DNA of 64,000 bases from Chara braunii (taxonomy: Eukaryota > Streptophyta > Charophyceae > Charales > Characeae). The position numbers were made by a program, and so were the translations under genes. Shown here piece after piece: positions 33,083-43,566 of the stretch. Position 1 is the stretch's first letter. Every line of letters begins with the position of its first letter. The notes beneath the pieces were generated by a model. The model was not told the DNA's origin, made no database searches, and saw only the letters and a program-made list of their open reading frames with translations. Where the stretch lies: contig BFEA01000467.1 of NCBI GenBank assembly GCA_003427395.1, positions 1,021,925 to 1,085,924 on the forward strand, in the 5' to 3' direction.

Positions 33083-33540
33083 CCACTGTCCTTCCTTTAT
33101 CTCCCGCTCCTAGTTTTGTTGTTGTTTCAACTATAAATGTCTCTTTCCATTTCTCTACCTTTATGAATTTGATAATCATTCCACCTAGATCTGCAACAAC
33201 AATAGACCCGGGAATTGCGGCAGCACGTACCAATCCAGGGACAATTGCAAATATTGCAAAACCAAATAGAGGATCAATTGTTGTTGGTTTCAAATACAAT
33301 ACCTCGCAAGTAGACAAAAGGGTGGCGCGACTTCTCTCTAGAATCCTGAATGTAATGAGAAGACCAATATTTTTTGGGGTTGCCAAAATAAGGACATACT
33401 TCGAGTTGCGCTTGACACCACAAGCTACTCGAGCGACGATCCTAGGCACTCATGTGGAACCCCTTTTGTTATAACTTCTTTGAAGTGAATGTTGTAGAGG
33501 CATGTCATTCCAGACTTGACTTAACAGATTGGTTGAAGGT

Positions 33541-34268
33541 CACTCTTGAAATTTGAATATTCGCATGTCATGGTTCATGATACTACTCTGAGGGCTAGAC
33601 ATAAGGTTCGGGCTATGACAGAGAAACACTCGCCCGACACAATGAAAGTCTTGCAGAAGGAATTCGCAAAACCTTTCACCGGTACTGGTCTTGGGATGAA
33701 TGATACAACATATTTGAATGTTGTTTCTAGTGTGATTTCTAATTATTTCATTTGCCGGCTAGGAACGCAACAATTCACAGACTGGTAATCTCTCATTGAC
33801 GAGGTACCTTACCCGTACACCAGCACGCAAAAGGAATCTCAAAGGCGATTTGGAGGCAACCACCCATTCGCTGTGCATAACCTCGTGGAGTTTGACGAAC
33901 AGTCTTATGCAGATGATTCTACTCTAGATTACGATATAAAGATAGGCTCTGACGTAGGCTATTGAGCATCAGCTCAGGGTTCTAATGACATTATAAAAAA
34001 AGAACTTAATGCCTTTAAAAAAAATATGTCATTATGAACAAAGGAATAAACTGCAACTCTATGAATAAGTTTAAACTCAATTTACCCTCAACGATCTAAA
34101 ATCCCTGCCAATCCATAAGACCCAAGTACTGAACCTCAAACTCCGATCAATAAGCAAGTGTGAGAAACAAGAGTGAAAAATAACATTTGCTCCCATGGTG
34201 ACAAGAAGGGGCATTTCGTTAAAGATTGTTCAAGTTTTCGCCTGAAAGGAAATAGTCAAGAGGTGTAG
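33541..34268 (+). pseudogene. Ty3-like gag remnant with defective zinc knuckle
   Basis: One frame reads through ARHKVRAMTEKHSPDTMKVL, FTDW, a stop, SLIDEVPYPYTSTQKES, then GSDVGY, a stop, ASAQGS. It ends in a CCHC-type zinc knuckle, where the second Cys of C-x2-C-x4-H-x4-C is Gly (GGT for TGT) at about 34197. Gag proteins package retroelement RNA through this knuckle. The stops are TAA, TGA and TGA. Confidence 0.6.
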
Positions 34269-34494
34269 AAGAGTTATCAACACTCTCTATTGAAAGGGGG
34301 GGGAGACTTATCAGGTCAAGGTTTCACTAAGGATCATGAACCTAATCAGCATCCTGACCTTGAGGCCTGACCTTTTACTGATTCGAAGATTGTACCATAG
34401 AGAGTCTTGTGCGAAGAGCCTTGGGAGGAATTCCTAAAGTAGACTTTCTTTACCACTTGGAGCATTGGGCCAAGCTTAGGCAAGACCTAGCCCA

Positions 34495-34800
34495 ATGGGA
34501 GTGTACCTCATCTGCTTCAAACTCCTCATTAACCGCACTTACATCTGTGTCTTGATTCATTGTGGTGCTATAACTAATTTTCTCTTTGCGTGTGGTATTC
34601 GTAAGGTGAATTATAGCATGAAAGCAGTGAAATTGCATAATCTCTCTCGGACTAAGTTGGGCAACCAAGTGGTTGTCACATCCATGCATGTAGTCAAAGG
34701 TGTGTGCACTACCTTTGACGTAAATCCCACACTCACCCATGCACTCAACTATTACATCATCAACGAGTGTCATTTTCAAGCGGTTATTGGCCTGAGCTGA
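34495..34800 (+). pseudogene. Ty3-like aspartic protease remnant
   Basis: The frame contains VLIHCGAITNFLFACGIRK. This matches the retropepsin active-site region of Ty3/gypsy proteins, which normally has Asp where this copy has His (CAT for GAT). The downstream part ends HFQAVIGLS, resembling the second conserved region (ILG). With the catalytic Asp lost the protein could not cleave the polyprotein. It is in a different frame from the gag remnant. Confidence 0.65.
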
Positions 34801-35059
34801 CTCAAAGCTCGATGTCAAGGAAAACTTTGGAGGGAACCACGTTTTGTTATCCTTGATGTTAAGGGATGCTAGTTTTCTGTTTCTTTTGGATGAAATGCGC
34901 GAGTCCTCTGTGACAATTTAGCCGCTATGCAATTCTGCAAAAAGTGGCTCAAACACGATTAAACTACTGACTCTTTTTATGAATGTTACTTTGAATGACT
35001 CCACTACCTCTAATTTATTCCATTTACTTGTGATTCAAGTTCTCCTCCACTTGAGATCC

Positions 35060-35359
35060 TAACAAATATTTGCAGTCTGGTATTCTTCTCCCACAGACTC
35101 TACACTCAAACTACCGGACCAACGACTCTCCCTCTAAGCCTATCAGACTCTAGACTCAAGACTCAAATCTACCTTGGCCTACCAAGGTACTACCTTTTTG
35201 TCTTTTTCTACCTACCTACCAGTACTTGAGTGTTTCCTGCCTCCGGTGGACCTGCTCTACCTAGTACCCCGCCGCAACCCCTCAACACACGGCCATAGGT
35301 AAGTACGATGTCCGCGGGCCATTCCAGGATACATGTTACCTAAGTGGGTCACACATACA

Positions 35360-35408
<49 letters not shown>

Positions 35409-35560
35409 ACTCATGCAATCATTCAGGTGACAAGCACCACAATCTCAGCAACCGTGCACACACACATACTCAGAAATTTTGACAGAGTACGAAAATCTCA
35501 GCAAGTCAGTTAAACGAGCAGCAATACTAAACAAAACAACACGTTTCTCAGTCTACGATT
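35060..35560. repeat. Dispersed repeat shared with 19080-19960, with CA microsatellite
   Basis: See the partner at 19080. Here CCATAGGTAAGTACG at 35292 is followed by GGGCC and a CA repeat (35362-35410). Short tandem phrases TCTAGACTCAAGACTC precede it. Confidence 0.5.
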
Positions 35561-37500
35561 TTGCAGGTCATCACACCATCAACAAAAACACAGGTGGTCG
35601 GATAAATGTGAAAAATATGAAGTATTTGAATTCATTCATTTTCCCATGGAGTAAAGGACGCTCATCAAGCAACCATACGCAACTTGTTCAACAGCTGAGT
35701 AGTTGAAAGATACTATATTGATCCTTGATGAAGAAGCGTGTGGTCCGCGGAGAGCACCAAGAAGTTCTTAGCGCCCATAATGACGATGTCTTCCAATTTT
35801 TCTCTTCCACCATCAAAAGGTTGTTGGAATTTGCCGGATTGCGCTGAGTTGCAAGGGTGTGTTTATGCGTCCTGCAGAGAAAGCTCATAGGCAGACAGTT
35901 TTTCCCAACATTTCTCTTTTGTGTAATGCATGTAAGTTAAGCCTCGTTATTGATAGTGATCCTCCTACGTATAGTTCGAGCACAAGTTTTTAGGCACTTA
36001 TCAGAGATGTAAGGCAAAAACCGAAAATACGAGAAAAAACAATTTCAACAATCACACGACCATCACACATATAGCCTAGGCAAAATAACTCATCAAGAAA
36101 ATTATACACTTTGTTGATATGGGTCGCAGTCTTTGGAACATCCCATCCACGTGCACGTTGTCTATGATTATTGTTATTAAAAGGGCGTAAGGTTGTGTCG
36201 AAGGGTGAGTTTTGACAGGTGAAGAGAGTTTATTTGGTGTTTTCAAAATGACGAGAGTCTGCAATCATTTTTTAACTCTTATTCCAACAATTATTCACTC
36301 ATATATTTAATATAAGATGAACAATCATATAGTCACACAAGGAATCAAACAAGAGACCCGGAGAGATCGATTCATGCATGTGAAGACCACAAGCAATTGC
36401 TCGCAAACAAGCTCGAAAGACAAAGACCACTGGAATCTCGTCCAATTGCTACCACCCCTCTACCAGACAGATTTGTGACCTTGAACAACCAGTATACATG
36501 TGAAACGAGCATAGCAAACTCGCATTGCGCGTTAAGTTTTATCGACGACGCATTTTTTTTCTGTTTTGGCTGGCGCCTCCAACCATTGGGGTCCAGTAGC
36601 CCCGATCCTTTAAAGTTTTGAAAGTGAGCCATTCGTTTTCTTAAGTTATTTGGGTCCGTGTATTGGAGATTTTTAGGTGAATCTAGTCAATGGCATTGAC
36701 TTGTATCATTCATCCTGATGGAAGAGTATAACTCCTTTCACCTTCACATCACTATAAGAAATTGCATATTGTTCTTCAAATGGTGCAGGCATGCATGCAA
36801 CTGATGTTGAACACATAGTAGATGAGGAGTTTAAATCTTGATAGAATGAAATACGATAATGTGTCAAGCTCATATAAATCCACTAACAGAATCGATGGAC
36901 ACAAAATTGTCATAAATCTATTGATAGAGAGTTCAATTTACAGAATCTGGTATGATTCATAAAATTTCATATGGATTGTTCTGACACAGGGCTGAGTTAC
37001 CTATAAGAACCTTAACTTCAGTTGACTTTTGTCTTAACATCAAGTCTATTTCATTCAACTCTCACTGGGTTTCAAACATATTTTTCAAGTTTAAAAGTTT
37101 CAGGTCTATGCTCTGTTTTTTCTTAATTTGAGCTCTGCTCAAACATATTTAGAGGTTTCTCTAAGTAGCACCGTTGTTCAATTGTCAAAGTCCGATGAAG
37201 TTTTCAACCTTACTCAGATTTTCGAAAAGATCGGACAATTATGACAAATGCAAGTAAAAAACAGCCGAATTCGAAAATGATTCATTTATCTCCAGAACTT
37301 GGATTCCTTCCTCTTATACAACTTATAATTGCAGTTTTGGTTGCTTCGGTCTATAAGTGGGGAGCAACACCGGTTGGAGACCAGGTTTAGCGTCCCATAT
37401 ATATCGATCTTTGTTGTTAGAAAATTGTGTCAAACTGAAAAAACCGTTGTATCCATAGATACAATTTTAAACCAAAAAGGCCAAGACGTGTAATGTGTTT
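35560..37500. other. AT-rich, no gene seen
   Basis: No coding signal. A fragment near 36555-36620 (GGCTGGCGCCTCCAACC) is an inverted copy of the repeat at 22722. A fragment near 37360-37400 resembles the inverted termini at 15646 and 16656. Confidence 0.4.
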
Positions 37501-37504
37501 ATAT

Positions 37505-37840
37505 AGATATTGGTCATAAAGTTTCTTCAGTTGCTAGTTAATACTTTGGAGAATCGCTCTGCTTTAAATAAATATTATAGTAGTAGCCGAAACTGTTAAT
37601 TCTCGTACTATATTACAATACCTTGCATCTTATACTGAAGTTTCCCTTGCAGAATATTTCATATAGCTATTCGTAAAAAAACTTCTTCGATTGTTCAAGT
37701 AATGAATACTTTTGAGGATCGCTTTGCGTTAAGTGACACCATTGCAGTAGCAGAAATTGCTAATTCTCCTGGTACATTACAATACCTTGCACCTTACACT
37801 AGAGTTTCCATTGCATAATATTTCATGCATAAATAACGTA
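37505..37840. repeat. Diverged tandem duplication of about 164 bp
   Basis: Two units share TACATTACAATACCTTGCA-like sequence (37609 and 37773), then GTTTCC and AATATTTCAT. Divergence is substantial, so this is an old duplication in AT-rich DNA. Confidence 0.7.
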
Positions 37841-38404
37841 TGAGGATTATGAATATAAAAAATCAATAAAGAAAAAATAGATGAACTTATTGAACTAATT
37901 CATGAATTATACTTATAAAATGTAAATAATTTATCTGCTCATTATGACATAATTTATTTTACAAGCTGATATATTAATAGTAATATTATAGTATAGATTC
38001 CATTACTATTTGTTTGTAAATGAATTTTCCATAAATTAGGTTCATCTATCAAAATCTCTATATAGAATACATGTACCCCACTTTGACACTCAGCCTTAAA
38101 CCACTGGTACCTCTGCCAGTGTTGAGAAATTACAAGTTCGCCTGTACCCGAAGAATTCAAGGGTGGGACCCAAGCTCGGAAAATACCATAAATCTTAGTT
38201 TTTTTTTGTTTGCGCATGAAAGAAAAATGAAAAAAGATTTTTTTTTGTTTTTTTGCAATGATGTGCAGAGTAGTCTAGGAGGTCGCGCTCATTGTCTTCC
38301 TCTACAAAATGGATCTTACAACAAAAACTGTCACGTTCTGAAACTTGTTGTTTTCTTTATTTTCTTTCTCGTTTGTTTGTTATGAGTCCCTTGCCAACAA
38401 GGAA

Positions 38405-38790
38405 AGGCAGAGTCTGTGATCTGCTCTAGTCGTGTTTCCTCAGAGGATTGTAACCCTAATCACACTGGCACTTTGAGGAATGTATCCAACAATTTTCACG
38501 ACCGAATTTGTGTTTTCGTTTTTTTTTTTTGAAATCTGACAATCTGAATTTGTGATTTGCTCGAGTTGTGTTTCCTCAAAGGATTGTGACCCTGATCATA
38601 ATGGCACTTGCAGGAATGTATCCAACCATTTTCACGGCCGAATCCGTGTTTCTGTTGTTTTTTTTCTTGTTTTGTGTTTCTGGAATCTGAAAACCTGGCC
38701 ATCGGGTTGAGATACCCTCACTGAGGGCACACTCACACGACCACTTCCAAGAATGTATACAACAACAATCATGGCCATAACTTTGTTTCT
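38405..38790. repeat. Tandem repeat of about 136 bp, three units
   Basis: Units are marked by AATGTATCCAAC or variant at 38480, 38616 and 38753. Each is followed by TTTTCACG or ATCATGGCC, then a T run with TTTTCTTG. No coding content. Confidence 0.75.
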
Positions 38791-38799
38791 TTTTTCTTG

Positions 38800-39985
38800 T
38801 TTTTTTTTTGTTTTGCGAGTTTCACAACCGCAACTTTCTTTCTTTTGTTTGTGTGTTCTTTCCATGAGAGTACCATAAAGAAAATGGAGTGGGACCCAGG
38901 TTCGACAAAACTCGGAGCGCAGTGAAATTCAGGGTCGGCAAAAATAAGCTCGGAGGTATTAGTGGTTAAAAAAAAAAAAATCAATAATTTATAAGTGCAG
39001 TTACAAAGGCAAGCTCGCAGCTCATTGCACAGACAAGATCACAACTCGGTACACGGAGAAGATCGCAGTTTATTCCATAGACAAGATCCTATTTCATTTT
39101 ATAGGGTGAAGTAGTCAGACAAGATCACCATCGAATAGACAATTTAATTGAATTTAAGAAGACAAGCGGCTAGAGAGACGCATCATGCCTATGTCGGATA
39201 AGGTGAAACCGCCTGCAAGGAAATGAGTGACAGCGATAGACAGAAAACCAAATTGTGATATCACGCTGAAGTCCACATAATCGTGTTCCAAGCAGAAAGC
39301 ACAATGCATCGAGATACATGCCAAATAAGAGCAATACAATGTCGGCCCTCTCTTGCCATCACCAACATAGTATCCAATGTCGCCCTTCTTGATTGGCGCT
39401 GAGCGCCCAGCCTATCCTACTCAGCAACTATCTAGCCTACCACTACATACATGCAACAGGAATCACTTCAAGCGGAAGACCAATGTGCGTGAAGACGTCG
39501 CCAATGCAGATTGCCAGCATACAACAGGTACGTGTTTCTCCTCCTCTCACCTCACCCCTCTCTTTCCCTCTTAGTCTCCTCTCACCCGAAGACCACCATC
39601 GTCCACCGGCATCACCACAAGCAGGCCAGGCTATGGCCGCTTGCGCCTGCAGCGCAGCTGCACCCTCCACCACTGTGCGCCCACGTGCGCCCCTGGCTCG
39701 CCAGCGCCCAGGCAGCATGCCTGCTTACAACGCAGTAGCGTGGCCGCCCAGAAGTGTGAGGCCAGAATGTGCTCTGGCTGGGCGAGGCACTTTCTAAATG
39801 GAAAGTGCAGCCCTGTGTCTGGCTGCCTGGGCCTCGCCTGCGTGTGCCCCGTAGCTTCTGCCTTCAGCCAAAGTGTCTGCACCCAGGCCCATTCAGACAG
39901 TTTCCCGGGCCCGCAGCAGTAAAGCTGCACCGGTGTAGACAGAAGGGCGGCAAGTCCATCGCCGTACGAAGGACTCCCGCCTCAC
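38800..39985. other. Non-coding flank of the trihelix-like ORF
   Basis: No clear exon was recognised. Pro/Ala-rich frames on both strands between 39390 and 39930 reflect GC-rich composition. They could include a 5' exon of the ORF at 39986, but I cannot support one. Confidence 0.35.
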
Positions 39986-41833
39986 ATGCAGCTTCTGCCC
40001 GATTCGGACGAGGGGGAGGCGGACGTGGACGTGTCCAACACAGTTCCACTGGGTAGCGGGTCGACCCAGGAATGGACGGGTAGCCAGTTGTATGATCGGC
40101 GCAGAGCGAAGTACAGGCAGACGTTCACTTCCCTCCTCCACGAAGGTGCCCAGGACGCGGAACGCCTCCCACCTGTGGATCTCACAATTGGCCTGCGGAG
40201 CGGGAGCCCATCTTCTGCCACGCGCACTGTGCTCATGAACCCTCATCCCAACGACGACGCGGGGCAGGTGACATTGGTCAGCAGGGGCACAAGGGGTGGT
40301 TCTGCGCCTCAGGAGACGTCCGAGAAGACGAGGGAGCGGCCTCGAGTGCAGGCGACTTCTGGCCCGTCAATTCCACGCACCACCGCTGGTCGCCCTGAGT
40401 GGATGAACCCCCCTCCTGCGTTCTCCAGGGGCCGCGACACCGTTCCTCGTCCAGTTGAACGGGGTGTGAGTGAGGAAGACTTCCCTTCCGAGGGCGCGCG
40501 TGGAGATGGCAGGCGGGTATGGAAGGAGTCGAGGCAGGAGTTGCGGCGGCAGCAAGAAGAGTCCATAACGCAAGGTGTGCAGCGATTACGCGTGGGCGAG
40601 TGGGCCGGGCAAGCAGACGCGGTTGGCGGGGGGGGTGACGTCTGGACAGACGGTGACGAAGTTCAGTGCGACGCTGAGGAGGACGACAGCGGTGACATGT
40701 TCCCGTTGCGTGCGCCGAACATGGGTGGCAGGGGCGGCAGAAGCAGGGCCTCGGCGAATGCTGGGCGGAGGCGGAAGAGGTTGTCGGCGACCTCTGCTGA
40801 TGCGGAAGGTGAGGGGGATGGGGAGAGTGGTCGGAATTTCTGGTCTGTGGATCACATGGTGGCCCTCATAAGGGCGAAGCGGGATCAGGACGCCCAACTG
40901 CAAGCGGCGGGGCACGCATTCGCACGGATGCGGTCGAGGGAGTGGAAATGGTTGGACGTCCGAGAGAGGTTGCTGAAGGTCGGTGTTGACAGGCCGACAG
41001 ACAAATGCGGGAAGAAATTGGATAATCTCATGCAAAAGTTCAAAAAGATCCACACTTTCATGGGCATGTCGGGGAAGGAGGACTTCTTCTAGTTGACGAG
41101 TCAGAAGAGGGCAGAGAAAGGATTCAGCTTCAACATGGATCGGTCCGTCTACGAGGAGATCAAAGGGGCGAAGGAGAGGAGCCACACTATCAGCCCGAGC
41201 AATGTTGCAGACACCGGTGGCGCAGGAGGTGTGCAACTCCCATCTGCACAGTCGGCGACTCCGGAATCTGTGGGGGACGGGGATGCCGCTGGAGATGGCA
41301 ACGACGAAGACGGCAACTCAGCGCGTGGGGGCTCACAGACGACTGGAAATCCGGCTGGTTTCATGAAGAGGAAAAACGTGCGGCAGCAGACATTCAAGGC
41401 CTTAAGCGAGTGCATGGAGAAGCATGGGGCGTTGATGGCGTCGACGATGGAGAGCGAGAGCATGAGGCAATGCGAGGCGATGGAGAGCGCGAGCAAGAGG
41501 CAATGCTCCATTCAAATTTGGCAGTGTGAGGCTATCGAAGCGGAGGTGGAGGTCCAGAAGCAACACTGCGCTGCGTCTAATGAAGTTAGCAAAGCTTATG
41601 TGTCATGCGCTGCTGGAAACAGCGAAGGCTATACGAGAGCGGTAGACGGGAACGTCTCCCACAGGGCATTTTTCGGCTATGGATGTCACTCTGTTGCCTG
41701 TCGTGCGCGTACTTCTGTCGGTCTGTCCGTCTTCTCCGTGGATTTATTCCATTGTACATTGTGGAGCGCGGAGTGCCCTTGTTTTTTTACTTATTTGTTT
41801 ATCGCTTCGGCCGTAGTTGTAGTGTGCTCGTAA
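39986..41833 (+). pseudogene. Trihelix/Myb-SANT-like protein with one in-frame TAG
   Basis: A single frame runs from ATG 39986 to the stop at 41833, broken once by TAG at 41090-41092. The N-terminal 280 residues are low-complexity (Gly, Arg, Asp, Ser). At residues about 283-368 comes NFWSVDHMVALIRAKRDQDA, then REWKWLDVRERLLKVGVDR, then CGKKLDNLMQKFKKIHTF. This is the Trp-spaced helix pattern of Myb/SANT-like trihelix DNA-binding domains, found in plant GT factors and Harbinger-type transposon proteins. After the stop the frame continues LTSQKRAEKGFSFNMDRSVY, so the TAG probably replaces Gln (CAG). Further on there is a Met/Glu/Gln-rich helical stretch. It is probably transposon-derived. Confidence 0.7.
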
Positions 41834-42343
41834 TCGGGAGGTGGTCGGATGATCCAACCACACTCGATGATGAACGTGGCGGGTATAGGTTCGTGGACGA
41901 CCGTTTGATTCATTTCTTCAGTTTGCAAAGTGGATACATGGAGAGAGAGAGAATTGGAAATTTGTTATTGTTGGCTCCTATTGCTGAATTTGGCTTCCAG
42001 TTTCTGTCACCGACGATGCACTTGTACAATGTATGTGTTCCCTTGTCCTCTGTGTATTGGCTGTCTCTTATACACATCTAGATGTGTATAAGAGACAGGT
42101 TGTAGTGTGCTCGTAATCGGGAGGTGGTCGGATGATCCAACCACACTCGATGATGAACGTGGCGGGTATAGGTTCGTGGACGACCGTTTGATTCATTTCT
42201 TCAGTTTGCAAAGTGGATACATGGAGAGAGAGAGAATTGGAAATTTGTTATTGTTGGCTCCTATTGCTGAATTTGGCTTCCAGTTTCTGTCACCGACGAT
42301 GCACTTGTACAATGTATGTGTTCCCTTGTCCTCTGTGTATTGG
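41816..42343. other. Assembly artefact: 245-bp duplication around a Tn5 adapter junction
   Basis: Bases 41816-42060 and 42099-42343 are identical as far as I can read. Between them (42061-42098) lies CTGTCTCTTATACACATCT followed directly by its reverse complement. That is the Tn5 mosaic-end pair left at Nextera mate-pair circularisation junctions. The duplication and adapter are therefore library sequence that entered the assembly, not biology. Any gene model or repeat call crossing this point is unreliable. Confidence 0.95.
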
Positions 42344-42913
42344 TTTGTTAGAGAGAAAGAGACAGAGAGTACTTTGATTTGCAATATGGTAGGCTGTTAT
42401 GATGTGGACATTTTCTTGGCTCTCTTCACTGCATGATATTTGCTTTCCTTGCAGTAAACACATGTCTCTGGGCACCACGTCTTTCGTTTCTTGTGTCGTA
42501 TTGAATGAACATTTCTTTTATCAACGGTGTTGCTATTTATGTCACGCCATTTAATATCTCCCTCGAAAAGGTGTCGAAGTTTGAAATTCAATTTGTATGT
42601 TGGACTTCCCTTTATTTTTTTTTATTTTTTTTTTTTTTTTAGGGCATGTGTATCAGACTCCTATGACACGGCCAGTGGGGGGTGCGGCGGGCTTTTTTGG
42701 TCGCTGTATAGTCATTTGGAGGCGGGGGTGTTCGTTTTTTTGGGGGGTCTGATTGGCGGAATGCCGCATACCCACCGTCCGTGTGTCGGAAAAGGGGTTG
42801 CAAATGGAATGGTCCCTCTGCCATTCCCTTCACCCTCTAGCCAACCTGTGCACTGTCGCCGGTGCGTGAGGAACATTTGCCACGACCACGATATGACCTG
42901 TCCACGCAGGCGG
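42344..42913. other. Non-coding spacer
   Basis: T runs at 42612-42642 and no recognisable gene. It joins the artefact to the 65-bp minisatellite. Confidence 0.4.
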
Positions 42914-43440
42914 TGGCCAGACGACATCTTCGCGTTCGGACTCCTCGTCGCGCACTGCTTGTGTCGCCGCCATCGCGCAGTCCCAGCGTCATCTTCACGT
43001 TGGGACTCCTGTTCGCGCACTGTGTGTCTCGCCGCCATCTCTCTCGCCAGACGTCATCTTTACGTGTCGACTCCTCTTCGCCCACTGTGTGTTTCGCCGC
43101 CATCTCTCTCGCCAGACGTCATCTTTACGTGTCGACTCCTCTTCGTGCACTGTGTGTCTCGCCGCCATCTCTCTTGCGAGATGTCATCTTCACGTTGGGA
43201 CTCCTGTTGGCGCACTGTGTGTCTCGCCACCATTTCTCTCGCCAGACGTCATCTTCACGTTAGGACTCCTGTTCGCGCACTGTGTGTCTCACCGCCATCT
43301 CTCTCGCCAGACGTCATCTTCACGTTGGGACTCCTGTTCGCGCACTTTGTGTCTCGCCGCCATCTCTCTCGCCAGACGCCGTTTTCGCCAGACGTCGTAT
43401 TCACGCTTGGACTCCACCTGCGCAGGCTTTCCCTCGCCGC
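42914..43440. repeat. 65-bp minisatellite, about eight units
   Basis: The unit contains ACGTCATCTTCACG, ACTCCTGTTCGCGCACTGTG and CGCCGCCATCTCTCTCGCCAG. Successive ACGTCATCTT positions at 43051, 43116, 43181, 43246, 43311 and 43376 are exactly 65 bp apart. Because 65 is not a multiple of three, the same peptide phrases move through all three frames, which produces several overlapping long ORFs that are not genes. It lies just upstream of the ORF at 43567. Confidence 0.95.
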
Positions 43441-43566
43441 CATCGTTCTCACCCTTCCTTCTTCTTGACCGCTCGTCTTTCTCCCCGTTCGGTCGGGCAT
43501 CATTGTGGCAGCCGTGTGGTTGTTGTCTCTTCGTCATCGCCATCATCGTTGTCTGTCTTCTCGGCG

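Larger units (their letters stand above)
32220..34860 (+). mobile_element. Decayed Ty3/gypsy-like retrotransposon
   Basis: On the plus strand there is a Glu/Lys-rich then coiled-coil-like region (to about 32820), a MITE insertion, a gag-like frame with a zinc knuckle (33541-34268) and an aspartic-protease-like frame (34495-34800). This is gag-protease order. Reverse transcriptase and integrase are not recognisable downstream. LTRs were not identified. Multiple stops make it non-functional. Confidence 0.65.

Noticed and set aside
41816-42343. Transposon with terminal direct repeats
   Set aside because: The sequence between the copies is exactly two Tn5 mosaic ends used in library preparation.
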